DNA of 64,000 nt from Thermoleophilia bacterium. GTDB lineage: Bacteria > Actinomycetota > Thermoleophilia > Solirubrobacterales > 70-9. This document shows positions 56,006-64,000 of this stretch, piece after piece. Location of the stretch: contig JAENWT010000011.1 of the NCBI GenBank assembly GCA_016650125.1, forward strand, positions 34,015 to 98,014, written 5' to 3'. The translations under genes were made by a program, and so were the position numbers. The stretch's first letter is position 1. Each line of letters starts with the position of its first letter. The notes beneath the pieces were generated by a model. That model had not been told where the DNA came from. It did no database searches and saw nothing but the letters and a program-made list of their open reading frames with translations.

Positions 56006-57202
56006 ATGGTCATTTCGGTAATTCTGCCCCTTCTCGCCCTTCGAGCCGCGCTCGGAAAGGCTCAGAACCGGCTTCTGGAGCCGATTGCGCTCGCTCCTCA
56101 GCACGATGCCGTTCAGGTGGTCGGTGAGGTCTCGGAGGTCGCGCACGGACTCGGCGTCCGGGCGGGCATGGGACTCGGGGAAGCGATCGACATCTGCCCC
56201 ACGCTGAGCCTCGTCTCCCCCGATCCGAGCCGGACCGGGAGCCTCTGGCAGGCTTTCCTCGCCCGGCTCGAAGCGATCGGAGCCGAGGTCGAATCAGCGA
56301 AGAACGGCGAGGCCTTCTTCCGGGCCGACGAGATCGAGCGGCTCTACGGTGGCCTCGATGGCGTGCTCGCGGTGACCGCGGACCGGCTCGGCCGCAGCGT
56401 GCGCATCGGGGCCGCCCCCACCCGTCTCGCCGCCTTCGCCGTCGCCGGCCAGAGCGAAGACCGTCCCGGGGTCGTCGAACCCCGGCAACTCGTCGAGTAC
56501 CTCGCCTCCCTGCCGACCACGATCCTGATCGGCCGCCTCAGCGGACCGGAGACAAAGACCCGGCAGATGGTCGCCTCGCTGCTCAAGCTCGGCATCGACC
56601 ATCTGCGCGGGCTGACCGAACTCTCCGGTGACGCCGTCGCCGACCGTTTCGGGCACCTCGGCATCGAAGCCCGCAACACCGCGCTCGGCGCCGAGTCCGA
56701 TCTGCGGCCGCGCCGCCCCGTAGAAGAGATCTGTGAGTCGCTCGACCTGCCCGAGGTTTCTTCCGGCAGCCACCTGCACGGCGCCGTGACGATCCTCTGC
56801 GACCGCCTGGCCAGCCGGATCACCGATCTCGGGCTGAGCGCCCGCCGGGTGACGATGGAAGCGAGCCTGGCCGGCGGCGGCAGCTGGACCCGGGACGCGA
56901 CCCCGCGCGAGCCGACCAACCGGGCCGAGATGCTTCGGCTGATCCTGCTGCCCGGCCTCGAGTACCTGCCGCGCCCGGCCGAGAAGCTGAAGCTGCGGGT
57001 GACCGAGCTCGCACCCGGCCCGCCGGAACAGATCGAGATCACCCACGAGCCGGAGAAGACCCGGGCCAAACGCCTCGACGAAGCCGCGCACCAGGTCCGG
57101 ACCGCGGTCGGTGAGAGCGGGCTGATGCGGGTCCTCGACGCCGAGCTCGAATCCCACCTGCCCGAGCGGCGCATGCTCCTCACGCCCTACCTCTCGGAGT
57201 GA
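56006..57202 (+). CDS. imuB: ImuB-like Y-family polymerase homologue
   Basis: 398 residues from the ATG at 56006. Y-family layout with palm/finger remains (GLGVRAGMGLGEAIDICPTL; FFRADEIERLYGGLDGVLA), a helix-hairpin-helix region (LLKLGIDHLRGLTELSGDAV) and a little-finger domain (LTDLGLSARRV-like SRITDLGLSARRVTMEASL). The N-terminal catalytic DxD of active Y polymerases is replaced by hydrophobic residues (VISVILPLLALRAAL), as in ImuB, which is a scaffold linking DnaE2 and the beta clamp. Behind a perfect SOS box. No imuA' is found in the window. Confidence 0.82.
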   Translation: MVISVILPLLALRAALGKAQNRLLEPIALAPQHDAVQVVGEVSEVAHGLGVRAGMGLGEAIDICPTLSLVSPDPSRTGSLWQAFLARLEAIGAEVESAKNGEAFFRADEIERLYGGLDGVLAVTADRLGRSVRIGAAPTRLAAFAVAGQSEDRPGVVEPRQLVEYLASLPTTILIGRLSGPETKTRQMVASLLKLGIDHLRGLTELSGDAVADRFGHLGIEARNTALGAESDLRPRRPVEEICESLDLPEVSSGSHLHGAVTILCDRLASRITDLGLSARRVTMEASLAGGGSWTRDATPREPTNRAEMLRLILLPGLEYLPRPAEKLKLRVTELAPGPPEQIEITHEPEKTRAKRLDEAAHQVRTAVGESGLMRVLDAELESHLPERRMLLTPYLSE

Positions 57203-57248
57203 ACGAAGTGGTCCGGAAGTCCCCTCAAAAGACCACGCCCCACAGCTC

Positions 57249-57289
57249 TGGCAACGATTTCCCGTGTCATGTACGTGAAATCGTTGCCA
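57249..57289 (+). repeat. Perfect 13-bp hairpin between imuB and the DUF6504 gene
   Basis: TGGCAACGATTTC (57249–57261) and GAAATCGTTGCCA (57277–57289) with a 15-nt loop, followed 6–7 bases later by a short T-run and then the ribosome site of the next gene. It could attenuate transcription between imuB and dnaE2, or set message stability. Confidence 0.75.
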
Positions 57290-57304
57290 AAGAGGATTTT
57301 TGTC

Positions 57305-57550
57305 GTGGTTAAGGCCTCCCGTCTGTACGAGCCGCGGCCGATCGAAGTGGCCAGCGACTCCCGGCGCACCCCGATCCAGGTCAACGACGTCGACGTGGTC
57401 GCGGTCCGGGAGGAATGGATCGTCGAAGACGGCTGGTGGACCGCCGCCCCGGTCAAGCGCTGGTATTTCGAACTGGTCCTGATCGACGGGCGCGACCTCA
57501 CGGTGTTTCAGGCATTTCCTTCCGGGCAGTGGTTCGCCCAGCGCGCGTGA
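57305..57550 (+). CDS. DUF6504-type small protein
   Basis: 81 residues from the GTG at 57305 (AGAGG about 9 bases before; an ATG at 57269 lies inside the hairpin and is less likely). The sequence (ASRLYEPRPIEVASDS … VREEWIVEDGWWTAAPVKRW … VFQAFPSGQWFAQ) fits the small beta-rich DUF6504 proteins found beside imuB/dnaE2 in actinobacteria. Molecular function unknown; its steady place suggests a part in the mutagenic polymerase complex. 6 bp before dnaE2. Confidence 0.8.
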   Translation: MVKASRLYEPRPIEVASDSRRTPIQVNDVDVVAVREEWIVEDGWWTAAPVKRWYFELVLIDGRDLTVFQAFPSGQWFAQRA

Positions 57551-57556
57551 TGGACC

Positions 57557-60500
57557 GTGGCCTCCGGTTACGTCGAACTCCACTGCCATTCGTCGTTCTC
57601 GTTCCTCGACGGGGCCTCCTCTCCGCTCGAGCTGGCCAGCCGCGCGGCGGAGCTGGGCTATCCGGCGCTGGGTCTGGTCGACCACGACGGCATCTGGGGC
57701 TCGATGGAGTTCGCGGTCGCCTGCAAGGGGGCCGGGATCAAGGCGATCACCGGAACCGAACTGACCGTCTCCTACGCGGGCCGGCTCTTCCACCTCACCC
57801 TGCTGGTGAAGAATCCGGCCGGCTACCGGAACCTCTGCCGCCTGCTGACCGAAGCCCACAGCCACACCCGGGATGACCCCACCCGGCGGGTGAGCCAGCC
57901 CTCGGTGCCGCTGGAATCGCTGGCCGGCCGGGCCGAAGGGCTGATTTGCCTGAGCGGCTGCGCCGGCCAGGGACTGGTCGCTTCCGCCTGGGCCGAGGGT
58001 GACCTCGCCCGTGCTGAGACCCTGGCCCGGCGGCTCCGGGAGTGGTTCGGGCCGGAGAACTTCCGGATCGAGCTCCAGCGCCCCTACTGGCGCCACGACC
58101 GGGCCCGCAACCGCTGGCTCGACAGCCTCGCGCGCGGCCTCGGCCTGCCGGCGGTGGCGACCGGCAACGTGCACAGCCACACCTCCCATCGGGCACGCCT
58201 CCAGGACGTGCTGGTCGCGGTGCGGCTCGGCGCCAGCATGGAGGGTTCCGAGCCCCGGCGGCGCGGCAACTCGAGTTCCTCGCTCGCTTCACCGGAACAG
58301 ATGGCGTCGCGGTTCGACCAGTACCCCGATGCGGTGGCCGAGAGCGCGGCGATCGCGGAAAGGCTCGACTTCGACCTCGAGAAGGAGCTGGGCTACCGCT
58401 ATCCGCAGGCCGACGACCCGACTGCCGACACCGCCCTGGCCGAACTCTGCAACACCCGGATCGGGTCGCGCTACAAAGGCACCCCCGAAGCACCCGAGGC
58501 CGGCCGGCGGCTGGAAAACGAGCTGAAGATCATCCGCGGGCTCGGCCTCTCCGGTTTCTTCCTGCTGCACCACGACCTGCTCGAGCTGGCGCGTGAGGTC
58601 GCGATCGAGGTGCGTGGTCCCAGCTCCGCCCGCTCGGTGCTGCCACCGGGCCGCGGGCGCGGGTCCAGCGTCAGCTCGATCGTCTGTTACCTCACCGGCC
58701 TCTCCCACGTCGATCCGGTCAAGGCCGACCTCTTCCCCGGCCGCTTCCTCAACGAAGAGGTGACCGCGGCGCCCGACATCGACCTCGACTTCCCCCGGGA
58801 CATCCGGGCAAAGCTCATCCCCCGGATCCACAAGCGCTACGGTGCCGACCGCTCGGCCCTGGTCGCCGCCTTCCCGACCTACCGCTCGCGCGGGGCTATC
58901 CGGGAATTCGGCAAGGCCCTGGGCATCCCGGCCGCGGAGATCGAGCGGGCGGCGCGGTCGGTCGACTTCCACAGCGGCTCGGACGACCTCGAGCGAGACC
59001 TGGCGAGTGCGGTCGGTGAGCAGCGCGCCGCTTCGATCGGCTGGAAGAACCTGGTCTGGCTCACCCGAGAGGCGCGCGGACTGCCGCGGCACGCCTCCCA
59101 GCATTCCGGCGGCATGGTGATCTCGACCAAACCCCTGGTCGAGATCTGCCCGGTGGTGCCGGCCGCGATGGAGGAGCGCCAGATCGTCATGTGGGACAAG
59201 GACTCCTGCCAGGACGCCGGATTCCTGAAGATCGACCTGCTCGGACTCGGCATGCTCTCCGCGGTCGAGCGTACGGTCGACGAGATCCACCGGATCCGCG
59301 GGGAGACGGTGGACCTCAGCCGGATCGACCTGGCCGACGAAACGACCTTCAAGGCAATCCGCCGGGCCGATACGACCGGCGTATTCCAGATCGAGAGCCG
59401 GGCCCAGATGCAGATGCTGCCGCGGCTGAAGCCGATGAACATCGAAGACCTGACCGTTCAGGTGGCCCTGGTCCGTCCGGGGCCGATCCAGGGCGGCGCG
59501 GTCCACCCCTACATCGAACGCCGCCGGCTGCTGCGCGAGAACCCCGACTACGAAGTCCCGTTCCAGCACGAACTGCTCAAGCCCGCCCTGGCCGAGACGC
59601 TCGGCGTGATCATCTTCCAGGAGCAGGTGCTCGAGGTCGCGATCGACGTCGCCGGCTTCAGTTCGTCCGAAGCCGAGACACTCCGCCGGGCGATGAGCCG
59701 CAAACGGTCACGGCAGGCGCTCGAGGATCACCACAAACGCTTCCTCGAAGGCGCCGGCGCCAACGGCGTCGAGTCGAAGATCGCCGACAGCATCTTCAGC
59801 CAGATCATCGGCTTCTCCGGCTTCGGCTTCCCCAAAGCGCATTCCGTCGCCTTCGGGCTGCTCGCCTACCAGTCGGCCTGGCTCAAGGTCCACTACGGGC
59901 CGGAGTTCCTGGCTTCGCTCCTGAACGAGCAGCCGATGGGCTTCTACCCGCCGGACTCGCTGGTCCAGGAGGGCCGGCGCTCCGGAGTCGGGATCCTGCC
60001 GCCCGACATCAATTCCAGCCGGGTCGAATGCAGCACCGAATGGCCGGACGGGAAAGTGGCCACCGGGCCGGCCGACGGCATCCACAATCCCGGCAACCCC
60101 GACCCCGGGCCGGCCGTTCGCATCGGGCTGGCCTACATCAAGGGGGCCAAAGAAAAGGAGATGGAGGAACTGGTCAAGGAGCGTGACCGCGGTGGCCCGT
60201 ACACCGATCTCGGCGAGCTCTCCTCGAGGATGCCCCTGAAGCGCCAGGAGCTCGAACAACTCGCCTGGTCCGGGGCGCTGCGTTCCCTGCCGCGCGGTGA
60301 GCGGGTGTCCGGGATCTGGAACGTCGGGCTGAGCCCGAACGGACTCAGCAACTCCAGCGGCCGCCAGCTCTCGCTGCCCTTCGGCCCCGGTGACACCCCC
60401 GAGCTGGACGAGCCGAAGAACTGGAGCCGGGTGCGAGCCGAGTACGGGACGATCGGTATGACCCTCGAAGGCCATCCAATGGCACTGATCCGCCCGACCC

Positions 60501-60853
60501 TGCACGACCACGTCAGGAACACGGTCGAGGCGGCGAACATGCCGGACCGCTCACAGGCCGAAGTCGCCGGACTCCTGGTCGCCAAGCAGCGCCCGGAAAC
60601 CGCCTTCGGAACGATCTTCCTGCTGATCGAAGACGAAGTCGGAACGCTCAACCTGATCACCCCACCGCCGGTGGCCACCAAGTACCGGCTGGTCATCCGC
60701 ACGGCAACCCTGCTCCGGGCCCGGGGTCGGATCGAGACAAACCAGGGAGTAGTGAACCTGATCGTGAACGCCCTGGCCGAGATCGAACCACCCGATCCGG
60801 CGATCAAGGCCGTCGCCCCGATGGGACAGTCATTCGGACGGCGCGGGCGATGA
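57557..60853 (+). CDS. dnaE2: Error-prone DNA polymerase III alpha subunit
   Basis: 1098 residues. N-terminal PHP domain (ELHCHSSFSFLDGASSPLEL; GLVDHDGIWGSMEF), then the C-family polymerase core with VSSIVCYLTGLSHVDPVKAD, DIDLDFPRDIRAKLI (catalytic aspartates), SQHSGGMVIS, LKIDLLGLGMLSAVERTVDE and SGFGFPKAHSVAFGLLAYQS. A C-terminal OB-type domain follows (GTLNLITPPPVATKYRLVI). It extends damaged templates and causes SOS mutagenesis together with ImuB. GTG start; co-transcribed with imuB and the DUF6504 gene unless the hairpin stops polymerase. Confidence 0.94.
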   Translation: MASGYVELHCHSSFSFLDGASSPLELASRAAELGYPALGLVDHDGIWGSMEFAVACKGAGIKAITGTELTVSYAGRLFHLTLLVKNPAGYRNLCRLLTEAHSHTRDDPTRRVSQPSVPLESLAGRAEGLICLSGCAGQGLVASAWAEGDLARAETLARRLREWFGPENFRIELQRPYWRHDRARNRWLDSLARGLGLPAVATGNVHSHTSHRARLQDVLVAVRLGASMEGSEPRRRGNSSSSLASPEQMASRFDQYPDAVAESAAIAERLDFDLEKELGYRYPQADDPTADTALAELCNTRIGSRYKGTPEAPEAGRRLENELKIIRGLGLSGFFLLHHDLLELAREVAIEVRGPSSARSVLPPGRGRGSSVSSIVCYLTGLSHVDPVKADLFPGRFLNEEVTAAPDIDLDFPRDIRAKLIPRIHKRYGADRSALVAAFPTYRSRGAIREFGKALGIPAAEIERAARSVDFHSGSDDLERDLASAVGEQRAASIGWKNLVWLTREARGLPRHASQHSGGMVISTKPLVEICPVVPAAMEERQIVMWDKDSCQDAGFLKIDLLGLGMLSAVERTVDEIHRIRGETVDLSRIDLADETTFKAIRRADTTGVFQIESRAQMQMLPRLKPMNIEDLTVQVALVRPGPIQGGAVHPYIERRRLLRENPDYEVPFQHELLKPALAETLGVIIFQEQVLEVAIDVAGFSSSEAETLRRAMSRKRSRQALEDHHKRFLEGAGANGVESKIADSIFSQIIGFSGFGFPKAHSVAFGLLAYQSAWLKVHYGPEFLASLLNEQPMGFYPPDSLVQEGRRSGVGILPPDINSSRVECSTEWPDGKVATGPADGIHNPGNPDPGPAVRIGLAYIKGAKEKEMEELVKERDRGGPYTDLGELSSRMPLKRQELEQLAWSGALRSLPRGERVSGIWNVGLSPNGLSNSSGRQLSLPFGPGDTPELDEPKNWSRVRAEYGTIGMTLEGHPMALIRPTLHDHVRNTVEAANMPDRSQAEVAGLLVAKQRPETAFGTIFLLIEDEVGTLNLITPPPVATKYRLVIRTATLLRARGRIETNQGVVNLIVNALAEIEPPDPAIKAVAPMGQSFGRRGR

Positions 60854-60946
60854 GCAAACACCGCAAATTGCGGAGTCGGGTCAATCAACACCGGTTTGCA
60901 CTTGGCTCTGGGACTAGGCTTTGAGGACATCATGCACGGGAACTTG

Positions 60947-60960
60947 CAAACACACGTTCG
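60947..60960. promoter_or_regulatory. SOS-like box 1 of the orphan gene
   Basis: CAAACACACGTTCG: right arm perfect, left arm one base off the CGAAC-N4-GTTCG consensus. It lies 37 bp upstream of box 2 with the same phase. Confidence 0.45.
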
Positions 60961-60983
60961 TGTCCGAGCAGACCCGTACATTA

Positions 60984-60997
60984 CAAACATATGTTCG
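60984..60997. promoter_or_regulatory. SOS-like box 2 of the orphan gene
   Basis: CAAACATATGTTCG: AAACATATGTT core with one base off consensus in the left arm. It ends 5 bases before the ATG of the 94-residue gene, the same close spacing as the imuB box. Confidence 0.6.
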
Positions 60998-61002
60998 TGC
61001 AG

Positions 61003-61287
61003 ATGAAAACGATAACGGCCAAAGCGGCCGACGCCCTGGACCTGATGATCGAGTTCTCGACCCTTGGTGAATACGGGCTCGAATACCCCGACGCGGGCGG
61101 TACCGCACCCTGCCGCCCGGGACGTCCCCGGACGAAGCCGGTGACGAAACAGACCCCGCCGCCGCGGGTCAGGCCCGCAAAGGGTCGGTCGAGCCACAAG
61201 CGCCCGACGACATGCCCCACCACGCAGGCCACCCGCCTCCCGGAAGCCCTGATGCCGCCGCGCATCAAGCTCGACCTCTCGTACTGA
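61003..61287 (+). CDS. Small basic protein behind two SOS-like boxes
   Basis: 94 residues from the ATG at 61003 (an upstream in-frame ATG at 60991 lies inside the SOS box). It begins MKTITAKAADALDLMIEFST, faintly like the first helix of Rrf2-type regulators, but the rest is Pro/Arg/Lys-rich (TKPVTKQTPPPRVRPAKGRS) and not Rrf2-like. Third positions are mostly G or C throughout, as in real genes here. No family recognised. Its place after dnaE2 and behind LexA-like sites suggests a DNA-damage role, by context only. Confidence 0.5.
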   Translation: MKTITAKAADALDLMIEFSTLGEYGLEYPDAGGTAPCRPGRPRTKPVTKQTPPPRVRPAKGRSSHKRPTTCPTTQATRLPEALMPPRIKLDLSY

Positions 61288-61308
61288 TCCCCTCAGTAAG
61301 CTGGTCCG

Positions 61309-62037
61309 GTGACTCGATTGAGTGACCGGCACATCAAACCGGCCCGCCTCGCCCTGGCCGCTGCGGCTCTGATCGCCCTCGTGGTGATGCTGTCGGATCT
61401 GAACCCGTCGCAAGCCGACGCCTGGCCTTCCGTCCAACCGGTCAGCGTGAGGGCAAACATCCCCAGGCCGGCGATCAAGCAACACCACATCCCCTTTGGC
61501 AAGAAACGCAAGCACGAGATGGCCGCTTACTCGAAGCGCCACTACGGCAAGAGCGAATGGCGCCTGACCAATCCCAAGGTGATCGTCATCCACTACGCGG
61601 TGGTCGCAACACTCAGCGGCATCTTCAACACCTTCAGGACCGACCAGCCCGACGCCGAGCTCGGCGAGCTGCCGAACGTCTGCTCCCACTTCGCGGTCGA
61701 CGGCAAGGGCAGGATCCAGCAGTTCGTCCCCCTCAGCATCCGCTGCCGCCACACCGTCGGACTGAACGACCGCTCGATCGGCATCGAGCACACCGGCTTC
61801 AGCGACCACCAGGTCCTTTCAGACAAGGACCAGATGCATTCCTCAATCAAGCTGACCAAGTGGCTTCGGTGCAAGTACGACATCTCGATCAAGAACGTGA
61901 TCGGCCACAACGAAAGTCTTTCATCGCCCTTCCACCACGAAAAGGTGAAGCGCCTCCGTCGCCAGACCCACGGCGATTTCAAACACAAGTCGATGCAGAA
62001 GTACCGCAAACAGCTTCGCGCCGCCGGCCAGTGCTGA
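61309..62037 (+). CDS. Secreted N-acetylmuramoyl-L-alanine amidase (amidase_2)
   Basis: 242 residues. Signal or anchor segment LALAAAALIALVVMLSDL, a basic linker, then the amidase_2/PGRP fold: KVIVIHYAVVATLSGIFNTF (first Zn His), CSHFAVDGKGRIQQFVPL, HTVGLNDRSIGIEHTGF, NVIGHNESLSSPFHHEKV and the closing RRQTHGDF (last Zn ligands). It cleaves the stem peptide from muramic acid outside the membrane. GTG start. It ends at a long bidirectional hairpin shared with the M28 peptidase gene. Confidence 0.88.
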   Translation: MTRLSDRHIKPARLALAAAALIALVVMLSDLNPSQADAWPSVQPVSVRANIPRPAIKQHHIPFGKKRKHEMAAYSKRHYGKSEWRLTNPKVIVIHYAVVATLSGIFNTFRTDQPDAELGELPNVCSHFAVDGKGRIQQFVPLSIRCRHTVGLNDRSIGIEHTGFSDHQVLSDKDQMHSSIKLTKWLRCKYDISIKNVIGHNESLSSPFHHEKVKRLRRQTHGDFKHKSMQKYRKQLRAAGQC

Positions 62038-62060
62038 CTGGGTGGACCTGAAGCGTTGGG

Positions 62061-62126
62061 GGCGCTCGGTGAAGGTTGTCGGGGCCGGCTCCGCCGGGAG
62101 TTCCCCGACAACCTTCACCGATCGCC
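62061..62126. terminator. Bidirectional terminator hairpin
   Basis: A 24-bp stem with one mismatch: 62061–62084 (inner part CGGTGAAGGTTGTCGGGG) pairs with 62103–62126. The 18-nt loop can itself fold as CCGGC…GCCGG. It lies between the convergent amidase and M28 peptidase genes and touches the M28 stop codon. Very strong for a terminator, without U-runs. Confidence 0.8.
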
Positions 62127-63299
62127 CTATTCGGTGTGGGAACCGTCCAGTCTCCTGACGAGCTTCGCTGCGAATTCAACGGCCCGCCCAAAGGCTGAAG
62201 CCGAGATGTTCTCCGTTGTGTCTGTTGGCCAGTGGTAGTTGGGGATTGGGCCGTCCTGATTGACGATCGTGATTGCCTTTCCCCCGCCCGCTGTTACTGG
62301 CGTTGCGTCGTACGGCAGGCCTGATCCGTTTGCTAATGGCTTGGCCTCCAACTCGGGGAACTCCGCTCCTACCGCCGCGGCGGCTTCCATCAGCACCGGG
62401 TCGGCTTTGAGCGTCGAGAGCGGTCCTCCCTCCTTGGAGAGCACCCGAAGGGGCGCGTCGGCGCCGACTCCGTCGAAGTTGACGAAGTCCCAGCCCTCGG
62501 TGTCGTGCTCCTCAAGGAACGCACGCATGCCGAACACCCCGGACTCTTCGCTCCCGGTGACCAGGATCACCAGCCGAGTTCTCTCAAGCGGCTTGCCGGC
62601 AAAGTGAGAGGCCAGACAAAGACAGGCCCCCACGCCGGAAGCATTGTCGTTGGCGCCCGGAACATCTAGACCACGGATCTCACGTTCGAGAACCAACCCG
62701 GCACCGAGCGCGACAAGGACCCGTGATTTCGCGATGAGTATCCACCCCAGCGGAACGTGACGAAGCAAAGGGGCTAAAGCCTGAACAAAGACGGCAAGGC
62801 TGACGGCTGCGACGGCATTTCCAAGGTGAGGAGTCACCTTGGGGTGAAACATCAGACCTGACCGGGAAGAATCCATATGGGAGACGAGGCACACGGTCCG
62901 TTCAGCCTCGCCAGAAGGCTCGATAGAGGCCCACACAATGCGGCTGGCGCCAGTTCGAAGGAGATCCAAGGGATTCCGGGCAAAACGGGATTCCAGGAAC
63001 CCCAGAGCAGCAGCAGAGCCGCCGAGTAAGCCACCGAGAATCCGAGAGCGTCGCTCAACAAGGCCGGCAGACAGCGCCAAGCCGAAAAGGGCCAGATAAG
63101 AAGGACCAAAGCTTCGGGCTGAAGCAAACTCCTCAATGTGAGGAGACAACCCAAGTCCCTCGAGCTCAGCAGCAATCAGCCCAGCAGCCGTCTCTTCTTC
63201 CGCCGAACAAGGAGGCCGAGGACCAATCCCGTCGGCGAGCGAAGCGATGACCCCCAGCCCGAGCTGAGCATCATCTTCAGCTATAAGCGTGTCGGCCAC
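62127..63299 (-). CDS. M28-family metallopeptidase with membrane-helix insertion
   Basis: 390 residues. Peptidase M28 zinc motifs: CLVSHMDSSRSG, PGANDNASGVGACL, VTGSEESGVFG (catalytic Glu) and PNYHWPTDTTENI. Two hydrophobic stretches lie before the domain (YLALFGLALSAGLVE; LGGLLGGSAAALGFL) and about 75 extra residues with further hydrophobic helices (NAVAAVSLAVFVQALAPLL; VLVALGAGLVLE) separate the first two zinc motifs. A membrane-bound aminopeptidase is the best reading. 109 bp of leader separate it from 5S rRNA. Confidence 0.82.
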   Translation of the reverse strand: MADTLIAEDDAQLGLGVIASLADGIGPRPPCSAEEETAAGLIAAELEGLGLSPHIEEFASARSFGPSYLALFGLALSAGLVERRSRILGGLLGGSAAALGFLESRFARNPLDLLRTGASRIVWASIEPSGEAERTVCLVSHMDSSRSGLMFHPKVTPHLGNAVAAVSLAVFVQALAPLLRHVPLGWILIAKSRVLVALGAGLVLEREIRGLDVPGANDNASGVGACLCLASHFAGKPLERTRLVILVTGSEESGVFGMRAFLEEHDTEGWDFVNFDGVGADAPLRVLSKEGGPLSTLKADPVLMEAAAAVGAEFPELEAKPLANGSGLPYDATPVTAGGGKAITIVNQDGPIPNYHWPTDTTENISASAFGRAVEFAAKLVRRLDGSHTE

Positions 63300-63368
63300 A
63301 CCCCAAATCTACTTAAGCGGGCGCCACCCGCCACCCGCGGAGACCGATACCCGTATCCGACAGAACGA

Positions 63369-63398
63369 GAAAAGGCACCCCTCTGAGGGGTGCCTTTT
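63369..63398 (-). terminator. rRNA operon terminator
   Basis: On the minus strand AAAAGGCACCCCTC…AGGGGTGCCTTTTC follows the 5S gene by about 12 bases: a GC-rich stem with A-tract before and T-tract after, a standard intrinsic terminator. Confidence 0.9.
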
Positions 63399-63408
63399 CA
63401 AGTAAGAA

Positions 63409-63524
<116 letters not shown>

Positions 63525-63526
63525 AG

Positions 63527-63542
63527 ATATGTCGAGACATAT
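63527..63542 (-). other. Short palindrome in the 23S–5S spacer
   Basis: ATATGTCGAGACATAT (7-bp arms) just before the 5S gene in transcription order. Such spacer hairpins often serve rRNA processing; the role here is inferred. Confidence 0.35.
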
Positions 63543-63593
63543 GTCGCCCGATGAAGCTTAAAAACTGCACAATGACCCACTAAAATAAATATC

Positions 63594-64000
<407 letters not shown>

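Noticed and set aside
56294..58189. 631-codon minus-strand frame across imuB, the DUF6504 gene and dnaE2
   Set aside because: It spans three real genes on the other strand and reads as low-complexity Gly/Pro/Arg sequence without domains.
57415..60186. Several + frames within dnaE2
   Set aside because: Out-of-frame shadows of dnaE2, Arg/Pro-rich.
60861..60873. CCGCAAATTGCGG as a dnaE2 terminator
   Set aside because: Only 4–6 bp of stem with a tiny loop and no T-run; too weak to call.
60133..61809. 558-codon minus-strand frame across the end of dnaE2 and the amidase
   Set aside because: Shadow frame; it crosses the SOS boxes and both flanking genes, with no recognisable protein.

Overview
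The window is high-GC DNA, most likely from an actinobacterium of the class Thermoleophilia (Solirubrobacterales-like). The pointers are the pgsA–garA–ftsR neighbourhood, SOS boxes of the CGAAC-N4-GTTCG type, a mycobacterial-like MurA with Asp at the catalytic Cys position, an ImuB/DUF6504/DnaE2 damage-tolerance cluster, a c-di-AMP riboswitch in front of a cell-wall gene, and frequent GTG/TTG starts. This placement is an inference; no 16S gene is in view.

Layout. 1–7.0 kb: gltD (partial) and gltB (GOGAT), an SDR and a CcdA-like membrane protein. 7.1–15.3 kb: a secreted double-psi beta-barrel protein behind a c-di-AMP riboswitch and a CRP-type box, nadE, a thioesterase, an HTH–membrane protein, an alkyl-DHAP-synthase-like flavoprotein with an SRPBCC partner, then ftsR and garA. 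15.3–24.7 kb: a genomic island bounded by a 216-bp direct repeat of the pgsA 3' end. It carries an operon of large secreted proteins (one frameshifted, one with RTX-type repeats) and a truncated tyrosine recombinase. 24.5–38.8 kb: the core run pgsA, proS, a methyltransferase, ispG, an unknown helical protein, an acyl-CoA synthetase, rseP, dxr, cdsA, uppS, frr, pyrH, tsf, rpsB. 39–43.8 kb: the division-associated run rluD-type, lspA, yggT, proC, sepF, pgeF and a CCA/poly(A)-polymerase-type gene. 43.9–46.2 kb: a membrane-anchored PQQ-type propeller and a polysaccharide deacetylase. 46.2–53.1 kb: a histidine operon (hisZ-G-D-B-H-A-F) behind murA. 53.2–55.9 kb: an alpha/beta hydrolase, an UPF0718-type permease and a small Cys-containing protein. 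56–61.3 kb: the SOS-controlled imuB–DUF6504–dnaE2 cluster, then two more SOS-like boxes before an orphan 94-residue gene. 61.3–64 kb: an amidase, an M28 peptidase, 5S rRNA and the 3' end of 23S rRNA.

How the genes connect. Much of the window builds the envelope: isoprenoid precursors (ispG, dxr), the lipid carrier (uppS), phospholipid (cdsA, pgsA), peptidoglycan (murA), lipoprotein maturation (lspA), intramembrane proteolysis (rseP), division (sepF, ftsR) and wall turnover (beta-barrel protein, amidase, deacetylase). Nitrogen and histidine metabolism and mutagenic repair make up the rest.

Most unusual signals: (i) a ~50-nt hairpin with the loop GTGCATATAGGACCAA, present twice 32 kb apart, each copy just after a stop codon in the sense direction, with a compensating base-pair change; (ii) the island that split pgsA from garA but kept the garA promoter inside the duplicated segment; (iii) a CRP-type site next to a c-di-AMP riboswitch; (iv) ribosomal protein S2 with six 10-residue tandem repeats in a long C-terminal extension; (v) the SOS-boxed orphan gene and the strong inverted repeats in the mutasome locus.
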